Shown here: piece by piece, positions 47,115 to 53,421 of the stretch
Layout of the letters: every line of letters starts with the position of its first letter
Numbering within the stretch: position 1 is the first letter of the stretch
From: Amycolatopsis bullii
GTDB lineage: Bacteria > Actinomycetota > Actinomycetes > Mycobacteriales > Pseudonocardiaceae
Direction: 5' to 3'
NCBI RefSeq assembly: GCF_014654205.1
Contig: NZ_BNAW01000060.1
Location: 1-54,126, forward strand
DNA length: 54,126 nt
The notes under the pieces: model-generated
The model's database searches: none
Told to the model about the DNA's origin: nothing
Seen by the model: only the letters and a program-made list of their open reading frames with translations
Translations under genes and position numbers: made by a program

Positions 47115-48812
47115 CTAGAAGATGGCGTTCAGGGCGATGGTCAGGACGAGCACGATGCCCGCGAGCAGGCCCGGCTTGCGGTACCAGCCCGCGTTCTCGC
47201 CGGTCGAGTCGTGCTGCCGGGTTTCCTTCGGGGTGAGCGAGTAGACGAGGCCGACCAGCTCTTCGTCCGGCTTCGGCTTGGTCGCCAGCGAGACGACCAC
47301 GCTCACCACGATGTCGACCACGAAGGCGACACCGGCGGCCACGAAGCTGGTGCCCTGGCCCTCCAGCCCGATGTACCCGGCCTGCGAAAGGCCCCAGATC
47401 GTGATCGCGGAGGCCGTACCGAGCACCAGGCCGCTCCAGCCGGCGTGCGGGGTCATCCGCTTCCAGAACATGCCGAGGATGAACGTGGCGAACAGCGGCG
47501 CGTTGAAGAAGGAGAACAGGTCCTGCAGGTAGTTCAGGATGTTGCCGGAGTTCGACGCGATGAACGCGGTGCCGATCGCGAGGATCGTGCCGGCCGACGT
47601 CACGATGCGGCCGAGGTTGAGGTAGTAGTGGTCCGGCTTGTCCTTTTTCACGTACGTCTGCCAGATGTCGTACGTGAAGACCGTGTTGAACGAGCTGAGG
47701 TTCGCGGCCATACCGGCCATGAACGAGGCCAGCAGACCGGCGATGGCGATGCCGAGCATGCCGTTCGGCAGCAGGTCCCGCATCAGCAGCAGGAGGGCGT
47801 TGTTGAAGGTGACGCCGCTTTCGGCCTTGCCGCCGTCGAGCAGCACCTGCTTGTCCTTGACGTACTCGGACACGGTGACCGCGGCGATCATGCCGGGGAT
47901 GATCACGATGAACGGCACCAGCATCTTCGGGAACGCGCCGATGATCGGCGTGCGCCGCGCGGCGGACATGCTCTTCGACGCCATCGCGCGCTGGACCTCG
48001 ACGAAGTTCGTCGTCCAGTAGCCGAAGGAGAGCACGAACCCGAGGCCGAAGACGATGCCCAGCACCGACAGGAAGCTGTTGCCGAAGCCGGTCAGGTTGT
48101 CACCGGGCCACGAGTGCAGCTGCGCGGTGCCGCCCGGGCTGTTGGTCACCTTGTCGACCAGGCCCTGCCAGCCGCCGACCTTGACCAGGCCGATGATCGT
48201 CAGCGGCACCAGCGCGATGACGATGACGAAGAACTGCAGGACCTCGTTGTAGATGGCGGCGGAGAGGCCGCCGAGCGCGGTGTAGGAGAGCACGATCGCG
48301 GCGGCGACGATGATCGACACCCACAGCGGCCAGCCCAGCAGCAGGTTCACCACGCTGGCCAGCAGGAAGAGGTTCGCGCCGGCGATGAGGATCTGGGCGG
48401 CGGCGAAGCTGATGCCGTTGACCAGGTGGGCCGGCTTGCCGAAGCGCCGCCGCATGAACTCCGGGACGCTGCGGACCTTGGAGCCGTAGTAGAAGGGCAT
48501 CATCACGATGCCGAGGAACAGCATCGCCGGGATGGCGCCGATCCAGAAGTAGTGCACGGTCGGCAGGCCGTACTGGGCGCCGTTGGCCGACATGCCCATG
48601 ACCTCGACCGCGCCGAGGTTCGCCGAGATGAACGCCAGGCCGGTGACCCAGGCGGGCAGCGAGCGGCCGGACAGGAAGAAGTCGAGGCTGCTCGACACCT
48701 GCCGTCGCGCCAGGTACCCGATGCCGAGCACGAGCGCGAAGTAGAACGCCAACTCGATGTAGTCGATCGCGCTTGCGTCGAGTCGCAGGTTCGCATCGGC
48801 TAGGACGAGCAC
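47115..48812 (-). CDS. Sodium:solute symporter (SSS family)
   Basis: The 565-residue membrane protein has 13-14 helices. SSLDFFLSGRSLPAWVTGLAFISANLGAVEVMGM and SVPEFMRRRFGKPAHLVNGISF are SSS hallmarks, close to the sodium/glucose (SGLT-like) subgroup with VNLLLGWPLWVSIIVAAAIVLSYTALGGLSAAIYNEVLQ. The solute is probably a sugar or polyol but cannot be fixed. GTG 48812 is chosen because GGAGG lies 8 nt upstream; the in-frame GTG at 48821 overlaps it. It heads an operon with the small membrane protein. Confidence 0.93.
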   Translation of the reverse strand: MLVLADANLRLDASAIDYIELAFYFALVLGIGYLARRQVSSSLDFFLSGRSLPAWVTGLAFISANLGAVEVMGMSANGAQYGLPTVHYFWIGAIPAMLFLGIVMMPFYYGSKVRSVPEFMRRRFGKPAHLVNGISFAAAQILIAGANLFLLASVVNLLLGWPLWVSIIVAAAIVLSYTALGGLSAAIYNEVLQFFVIVIALVPLTIIGLVKVGGWQGLVDKVTNSPGGTAQLHSWPGDNLTGFGNSFLSVLGIVFGLGFVLSFGYWTTNFVEVQRAMASKSMSAARRTPIIGAFPKMLVPFIVIIPGMIAAVTVSEYVKDKQVLLDGGKAESGVTFNNALLLLMRDLLPNGMLGIAIAGLLASFMAGMAANLSSFNTVFTYDIWQTYVKKDKPDHYYLNLGRIVTSAGTILAIGTAFIASNSGNILNYLQDLFSFFNAPLFATFILGMFWKRMTPHAGWSGLVLGTASAITIWGLSQAGYIGLEGQGTSFVAAGVAFVVDIVVSVVVSLATKPKPDEELVGLVYSLTPKETRQHDSTGENAGWYRKPGLLAGIVLVLTIALNAIF

Positions 48813-48951
48813 CCGACCCACCTCCGGCCATGATTCTTGAGAACAGCACGAGTCAAACAGGACAACAACCGACAGGAATCACCACCATCCCGTCGGATGC
48901 GGACAGTACTGCATGGATTCAGGGTCGGCACGCTGACGTGTCCACAATGGC

Positions 48952-48999
48952 CTGAGGGCGCGCCTCCCCCGGTCACCACCAGGGGAAACGCGCCCTCAG
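48952..48999 (-). terminator. Terminator of the papain-like gene
   Basis: An 11-bp outer stem (CTGAGGGCGCG with CGCGCCCTCAG) encloses a second 5-bp stem (TCCCC/GGGGA) and lies 27 nt downstream of the gene's stop at 49026. The rest of 48813-49025 shows no gene. Confidence 0.65.
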
Positions 49000-49025
49000 T
49001 CCACGCGCCGCGGGAGCGGCCGGGC

Positions 49026-49802
49026 TCAGCGGTCGGTCGGCACCGCGATCTCGCCGTCCTCCTCGATCAGCTTGGCGAGCACCGCGTCGGGCAGGTAGGT
49101 CCGGTGCGGGTAGCCCGGGCCCCAGGAGTTGAGGATCGGCACGGCGCCGAGCTCGTCGGCACGCGGGTTGGCGAGCACGGCGTGCACGTCGTCGACCGAC
49201 TTCGCCCAGCGGAACGCCTTGATGCCCTGCTTGGCCTCGGCGGTGTACTTCTCGCGGGCGTGCCAGTCGTCGCCCTCGTAGGACTCGTCCCACAGGACGT
49301 GCCCGGTGTCCTTGAGCACCTCGGCCGCGGCCCGGACCGACGTGCCGTTCTCGTCACCGGGGTTGGTTTCGGGCCACTCGTCGCGCTTCTTGGCCGAGTC
49401 CCACAGCCAGCGGGCCGCGTACTCGCTGCCGTTGAAGATCGTCATGCACCGCGACCAGCCGAAGCCGACGCAGGCGCCCTCGTGGCCCTGGTCGTAGAAG
49501 GCGTACCAGGCGTCGGTGTCCGGGGTGCCGCCCGGCTCGAGGCACACGCAGTGGCCGCCGCGGATGTGGCCGAGTTTCTTGACGCCGGCCTTCGCGATGA
49601 AGAACTCGCCGGACGTCTCGTCCTGTTCCGGCTGGTCGAACGCCGAGTACCAGTTGACGCCGATCACGACCGGCGACCGGGTGGGCCGGTCTTCGTCGGC
49701 CAGCGCGCCGAGCGGATACCTTTCCACGTGCCGCCAGTCGTCCGGAATGAACCGGCCCAGGCGCGGGTCGGCCGGGTCGGAACCGAGTGGGCGATAACGC
49801 AT
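49026..49802 (-). CDS. Papain-like (C1-type) cysteine peptidase-like protein, rearranged motif order
   Basis: The protein has 258 residues with no signal peptide. YDQGHEGACVGFGWSRCM (Q105, C111) looks like the oxyanion Gln and nucleophile Cys of papain-type enzymes, followed by GTSVRAAAEVLKDTG as in C1 peptidases. ILNSWGPGY (N225) looks like the Asn motif. The best His candidate (GHIRGGHCVCLE, H84) lies before the Cys instead of after it, next to PVVIGVNWYSAF, which normally follows the catalytic half. The order thus suggests a circular permutation; H207 is a less typical alternative. ATG 49802 has AAGGAGG at ideal spacing. It stands alone. Activity is inferred. Confidence 0.7.
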   Translation of the reverse strand: MRYRPLGSDPADPRLGRFIPDDWRHVERYPLGALADEDRPTRSPVVIGVNWYSAFDQPEQDETSGEFFIAKAGVKKLGHIRGGHCVCLEPGGTPDTDAWYAFYDQGHEGACVGFGWSRCMTIFNGSEYAARWLWDSAKKRDEWPETNPGDENGTSVRAAAEVLKDTGHVLWDESYEGDDWHAREKYTAEAKQGIKAFRWAKSVDDVHAVLANPRADELGAVPILNSWGPGYPHRTYLPDAVLAKLIEEDGEIAVPTDR

Positions 49803-50186
49803 GACTTCCTCCTTGCGTGCAGGCGAAAATGCGCACACACCGGCCGGATGGCATGCGCACCCCGAGCTCGAAGGCGGACTGAAACGTTGGCACGACGAAG
49901 AAAGACGGCCGAGCGCACCACCCTCCGGCCACGCCGGACGCACCGGCGGAACCCCTCGAATCGAGTGTCGCACGACACCGGCGAATAGGATCCCGAACTC
50001 ACCCGAACAGCGCACAAAAGGCGTTGAAAAAGTTTCTTTCCACTACGCGGTGACCTATCGGGTCAAAGATTTCCTGGCGGAGGAATGATCCTCGAATCAG
50101 ATACACCGATTACGGCATCGATTCGGTATCGGCCCGGATACCGCCCGTTCGGGCAGCGTCGGGGTCAATTTTTCAACGACACCCGG
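49803..50186. other. 384-nt non-coding stretch, A/T-richer in its second half
   Basis: No convincing gene is seen. The part next to 49803 holds the promoter and ribosome-binding site of the papain-like gene. From about 49990 to 50180 the sequence is clearly less GC-rich than the surroundings (runs such as TTGAAAAAGTTTC). Two small dyads near 50124-50154 (CGGTATC/GATACCG and GCCCG/CGGGC) may end the nucS-DUF1653 transcript. Confidence 0.55.
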
Positions 50187-50402
50187 TCAGTCCGCCACCC
50201 GCCGGAAGCGGGGCACACGGCCGGCGGGCGTTTCCACCGTCTCAGCGAACATCACCTTCGGCCGCACCCACAGCCCACGCTCGCCGTACAGCGCCCGGTA
50301 CACCACGAGTTCCTCTTCGGTCTCGCTGTGCCGGGCGACGCCCAGCACCTCGTACTCGCCGCCCTTGTGGTGGACGTACCGGCCGGGCTCCACATCGGAC
50401 AC
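50187..50402 (-). CDS. DUF1653 domain protein
   Basis: The 71-residue protein (EPGRYVHHKGGEYEVLGVARHSETEEELVVYRALYGERGLWVRPKVMFAETVE) matches DUF1653, a small beta-barrel found alone or fused in many bacteria. The function is unknown. The GTG start is 1 nt after the nucS stop, so it is translated from the same transcript. Confidence 0.9.
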   Translation of the reverse strand: MSDVEPGRYVHHKGGEYEVLGVARHSETEEELVVYRALYGERGLWVRPKVMFAETVETPAGRVPRFRRVAD

Positions 50403-50403
50403 G

Positions 50404-51063
50404 TCAGAACAGCCGGAACTCGTCGGACTCGATGCCGCGGAGCTCGTCGTAGTCGAGGGTCAAGCAGCGGATGCCGCGGTCCTCGGCCAGCGTGCGGGCC
50501 TGCGGCTTGATGATCTGGGCGGCGAACACGCCCTGCACCGGCGCCAGGAGCGGGTCGCGGTTGAGCAGCTCCAGGTAACGCGTGAGCTGCTCGACGCCGT
50601 CGATTTCGCCGCGGCGCTTGATCTCGACCGCCACCGAACGGCCGTCGGCGTCGCGGGCCATGATGTCGACCGGGCCGATCGCGGTCGGGAATTCGCGGCG
50701 GACCAGCGTGTAGCCGTCGCCGAGGGTCTTGATGTGCTCGGCCAGCAGTTCCTGCAGGTGCGCCTCGACGCCGTCCTTCTGCAGGCCCGGTTCCGCGCCC
50801 AGGGCCTGGGAGTGGTCGTGGAAGACCTCGTCGATCGAGATCACCAGCTTCTCGCCCTGCTTGTTCTCCACGATCCAGAGCTTGCCGTCCTCGATCAGCC
50901 AGCACGGCGGGCTCATCCAGTTCAACGGCTTGTACGCACGGTCGTCGGAGTGCACCGACACCGAGCCGTCGGACTTGACGAGCAGCAGGCGGGTGGCCAT
51001 CGGCAGGTGGGCGGTCAGCCGGCCGGCGTAGTCGACCTGGCACCGCGCGATCACGAGACGCAC
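50404..51063 (-). CDS. nucS: Endonuclease NucS (EndoMS), non-canonical mismatch repair
   Basis: The 219-residue protein makes double-strand cuts at mismatches in actinobacteria that lack MutS/MutL. RLVIARCQVDYAGRLTAHLP and RAYKPLNWMSPPCWL form the N-terminal DNA-binding part. The PD-(D/E)xK site is D133 (GPVDIMARD), E147 and K149 (VAVEIKRRG). The C-terminal ESDEFRLF is the expected beta-clamp-binding tail. GTG 51063 has TACCCT 6 nt upstream, so the transcript is probably leaderless. It is divergent from a Nudix gene. Confidence 0.97.
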   Translation of the reverse strand: MRLVIARCQVDYAGRLTAHLPMATRLLLVKSDGSVSVHSDDRAYKPLNWMSPPCWLIEDGKLWIVENKQGEKLVISIDEVFHDHSQALGAEPGLQKDGVEAHLQELLAEHIKTLGDGYTLVRREFPTAIGPVDIMARDADGRSVAVEIKRRGEIDGVEQLTRYLELLNRDPLLAPVQGVFAAQIIKPQARTLAEDRGIRCLTLDYDELRGIESDEFRLF

Positions 51064-51069
51064 CCGAGG

Positions 51070-51075
51070 AGGGTA
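51070..51075 (-). promoter_or_regulatory. -10 element, leaderless nucS
   Basis: On the minus strand TACCCT ends 6 nt before GTG 51063, inside the 37-nt gap shared with the Nudix promoter. Confidence 0.55.
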
Positions 51076-51088
51076 GGACAGGGTCGGT

Positions 51089-51094
51089 GATACT
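51089..51094 (+). promoter_or_regulatory. -10 element, leaderless Nudix gene
   Basis: GATACT ends 6 nt before GTG 51101. GATACTGGGCGGGTG is identical to the promoter-start region at 17974-17988. Confidence 0.55.
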
Positions 51095-51100
51095 GGGCGG

Positions 51101-51646
51101 GTGGACCCCATTCAGCGTGTCGCGTCCCGCGAGGTGTACCGGAACAATTGGATGACGGTGCGGGAGGACGAGATCCGCCGCCCCGACGGCTCACCGGGCA
51201 TCTACGGCGTGATCGACAAACCGGCGTACGCGCTGGTCATCGCCCAGGACGGCGACCGGTTCCGGCTGGTCGAGCAGTTCCGCTACCCGCTCGGCGAGCG
51301 GCGCTGGGAGTTCCCGCAGGGCACCGCGCCGGGCCTGGCGGACGTGCCGCCCGCCGAGCTGGCCGCGCGGGAACTGCGCGAGGAGACCGGCTTGCGGGCC
51401 GGCTCGATGGTCGCGCTCGGCAAGCTCGACGTCGCCGCCGGCATGAGCAGCCAGCGCGGCTGGGTGTTCCTCGCCACGGACATCACCGAGGGCGAGCCGG
51501 AGCGCGAGCACGAGGAGCAGGACATGCGCAGCGAGTGGTTCGCCCGCGCGGACGTCGAGAAGATGATCCTCGCGGGCGAGATCACCGACGCGCAGTCCAT
51601 TGCCGCCTGGGCCCGGCTGCTGCTGTTCGAGCGGCACCGGCTTTGA
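51101..51646 (+). CDS. Nudix hydrolase, ADP-ribose pyrophosphatase-like
   Basis: The 181-residue enzyme has the Nudix box GTAPGLADVPPAELAARELREETGL (74-98; one gap relative to the strict consensus) and the ADP-ribose-type leader VIDKPAYALVIAQD ... LVEQFRYPLGERRWEFPQG. It probably hydrolyses ADP-ribose or another nucleoside diphosphate derivative. It is divergent from nucS with a 37-nt gap. Its 3' end overlaps the convergent DUF2867 gene by 65 nt. Confidence 0.92.
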   Translation: MDPIQRVASREVYRNNWMTVREDEIRRPDGSPGIYGVIDKPAYALVIAQDGDRFRLVEQFRYPLGERRWEFPQGTAPGLADVPPAELAARELREETGLRAGSMVALGKLDVAAGMSSQRGWVFLATDITEGEPEREHEEQDMRSEWFARADVEKMILAGEITDAQSIAAWARLLLFERHRL

Positions 51647-52082
51647 GCATGCCCCGGATCACCAGGTGGTGGAACGGCTTGATCAGCGCGAAGTAGGCCG
51701 GGCCGACGCGGTTGTGGAAGTGCACGATCGTGCCCAGCCGGAAGCCGCCGGGCACCGCTTCGGCCGTCAGGTACCCGGTCAGGTGGCTGTCGTCCACGCC
51801 CGCCACGAGGTACTGCTCCGGATCGCCGGCGCGGACGGTGAAGAACGCGACCCGGTCACCGGGGGCGAACCCGACGTCCTCCGGCCGGAGCCGGCCGGTC
51901 CGCGGCACGGACGCCGTGTCGAGCCGCAGCGCCTTGGCGAGCAGGTACCGGACGCCGAAGAGTCCCTTCACCCACCACGGCGACCAGCCGAACACACCCG
52001 CGACGAACTCGCGCAGGCTGTTCTCGCTCGCGATCTCCTTGAATTCGGCGTAGTCGGCGCCGTCGAGAAAAGGCTCGGTCAT
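51582..52082 (-). CDS. DUF2867 family protein
   Basis: The 166-residue SRPBCC-like protein (LREFVAGVFGWSPWWVKGLFGVRYLLAK ... VAFFTVRAGDPEQYLVAGVDDSHLTGYLTAEAV ... VHFHNRVGPAYFALIKPFHHLVIRGML) matches DUF2867, found alone or fused to NAD-binding domains. Its role is unknown; a lipid or small-molecule binding pocket is plausible. The ATG overlaps the TetR stop (ATGA), so it is the second gene of a TetR-DUF2867 operon and the probable regulated target. Confidence 0.88.
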   Translation of the reverse strand: MTEPFLDGADYAEFKEIASENSLREFVAGVFGWSPWWVKGLFGVRYLLAKALRLDTASVPRTGRLRPEDVGFAPGDRVAFFTVRAGDPEQYLVAGVDDSHLTGYLTAEAVPGGFRLGTIVHFHNRVGPAYFALIKPFHHLVIRGMLKAGAARTAAAGPRRQWTARR

Positions 52083-52585
52083 TTCTTTCTCCCCAGTACG
52101 AGTTCGAGTGCGCTCTTGAGCTGCCGGCCGGGCAGCGGGGGCACCACCTGCCCCGCGCCGACGACGACCAGGTAGAGGGCCTGCGCGAGGTCGGCGTCAC
52201 CGCAGATCTCGGTCAGGTAGGCCACGCGGGTGGAGTCCACGCGCTCCTGGACCGCCCTGGCTTCGGCGTCCTGCAGGGCCCACGCCCGGACGGCGATCTC
52301 CAGCTCCGGCCCGGCTCCCGGCGCGAGCACGAGATCCAGCAACGCGTTCAGCCGGTCACCTTCCGCCGCTTCGGCCCGCTCCACGAACCGGGTGGTGCGC
52401 TCGGCTTCGAAGTGCTCCAGCAGTGCGGTGCGGTAGCCGCCCATGCCCTTGAAGTGGTGGTAGAAGGAGCCTTTCGACAGGCCGAGGCGTTCGGTGAGCC
52501 GCTCGATGGTCACCGACGGCGCCCCCTGCTCCGCCAGCAGCACCAGTCCCGCGTCCAGCCAGTCCCGTTTGCTCACCATGGCCAT
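52079..52585 (-). CDS. TetR-family transcriptional regulator
   Basis: The 168-residue regulator has SKRDWLDAGLVLLAEQGAPSVTIERLTERLGLSKGSFYHHFKGMGGY as its DNA-binding domain, then a short helical effector domain. The start is ATG 52585 or 52579; a palindrome begins at the start codon itself, so repression probably blocks its own initiation. It is co-transcribed with the DUF2867 gene. Confidence 0.92.
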   Translation of the reverse strand: MAMVSKRDWLDAGLVLLAEQGAPSVTIERLTERLGLSKGSFYHHFKGMGGYRTALLEHFEAERTTRFVERAEAAEGDRLNALLDLVLAPGAGPELEIAVRAWALQDAEARAVQERVDSTRVAYLTEICGDADLAQALYLVVVGAGQVVPPLPGRQLKSALELVLGRKK

Positions 52586-52605
52586 ACCATACCGTATGGT
52601 ACGGT
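52585..52605. promoter_or_regulatory. TetR autoregulatory operator
   Basis: Two overlapping perfect dyads, TACCATAC-C-GTATGGTA (52585-52601) and ACCGTA-TGG-TACGGT (52591-52605), begin at the TetR start codon and extend upstream of it. Confidence 0.75.
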
Positions 52606-52617
52606 CCGCAGCAACGA

Positions 52618-52649
52618 CGAAGGGCACTTTCCCGTGAAAGTGCCCTTCG
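52618..52649 (-). terminator. Terminator after the enoyl-CoA hydratase gene
   Basis: A perfect 14-bp stem (CGAAGGGCACTTTC with GAAAGTGCCCTTCG) and CCGT loop lie 4 nt downstream of the stop at 52654 and 12 nt beyond the TetR operator. Hairpins of this sequence type appear to be common actinomycete terminators. Confidence 0.75.
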
Positions 52650-52653
52650 GGGA

Positions 52654-53421
52654 TCAGTCGGGCCAGGAGGGCTTGCGCTTTTCCAGGAACGCGGCCATGC
52701 CTTCGCGGGCGCCGGGCAGCTGGGACGCCGCCGCCATGACCTCCAGCGCGATCGCGTACGCGTCGGCCTCGGGCCGGTCGAGCTGGGCGTACAGGGTCAC
52801 CTTGCCCATCGACTTGCTGGCGCGGCTGCCACGCGTCGCCCGCGACAGCAGGTCCCCGACGGCGTCGTCGAGCTGTTCGTCGGGCACCACCCGGTTGATC
52901 AATCCCCAGTCGAGCGCGGTCGCCGCGTCGATGACGTCGCCGGTCAGCGCCAGCTCCATCAGGCGCTTCCGGCCGATGGAGCGCGCCACCGGGACCGCCG
53001 GGGTGTGGCAGAACCAGCCGCCCTTGCCGCCCGGCAGCGCGAACCCCGCCGACTCGGCCGCCACGGCCAGGTCGCACGACGCCACCAGCTGGCAGCCGGC
53101 CGCGGTGGCCAGGCCGTGCACCCGCGCGATGACGACCTGCGGGATCGACTGCATCGTCGTCATCAGGTCCGTGCACAACGCGAGCAGCTCGCGCACGCCC
53201 ATCAGGTCGCGCGCGGCCACGTCGCCGAAGTCGTGCCCCGCGGAGAACACCGGTCCCGCCCCGGCCAGCACGATGCCGGCCGCGTCGGACGCCCCCGCCG
53301 CGCGGAACGCGGCGAGCAGCTCGGCGAGGTGGTCCGCGGACAGCGAATTGCGCCGCGCCGGCCGGTTCATGGTGATCGTGACGGTGTCGCCGTCCCGGCT
53401 CATCAGCAGGTGTTCGTACAT
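52654..53421 (-). CDS. Enoyl-CoA hydratase/isomerase (crotonase) family protein
   Basis: The 255-residue crotonase-fold enzyme has VTITMNRPARRNSLSADHL, the oxyanion-hole segments VFSAGHDFGD and ARVHGLATAAGCQLVASCDLAVA, and the acyl-site helix SIGRKRLMELALTGDVIDAATALDWGLINRVV. A beta-oxidation or related CoA-thioester reaction is expected. ATG 53421 lies 19 nt inside the end of the upstream regulator gene; ATG 53403 (TGATG joint) is an alternative. A terminator follows. Confidence 0.92.
   Translation of the reverse strand: MYEHLLMSRDGDTVTITMNRPARRNSLSADHLAELLAAFRAAGASDAAGIVLAGAGPVFSAGHDFGDVAARDLMGVRELLALCTDLMTTMQSIPQVVIARVHGLATAAGCQLVASCDLAVAAESAGFALPGGKGGWFCHTPAVPVARSIGRKRLMELALTGDVIDAATALDWGLINRVVPDEQLDDAVGDLLSRATRGSRASKSMGKVTLYAQLDRPEADAYAIALEVMAAASQLPGAREGMAAFLEKRKPSWPD

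Noticed and set aside
47076..48803. A 575-codon frame opposite the sodium:solute symporter
   Set aside because: It is antisense to the symporter, highly charged and low in complexity, with no fold signal.
48830..48955. A 41-codon frame (MILENSTSQTGQQ...) divergent from the symporter
   Set aside because: It has no ribosome-binding site or recognisable feature and runs into the terminator hairpin of the next gene; too weak to call.
50085..50510. A 141-codon plus-strand frame starting in the A/T-richer island
   Set aside because: Most of it is antisense to DUF1653 and nucS; the N-terminal part has no support.
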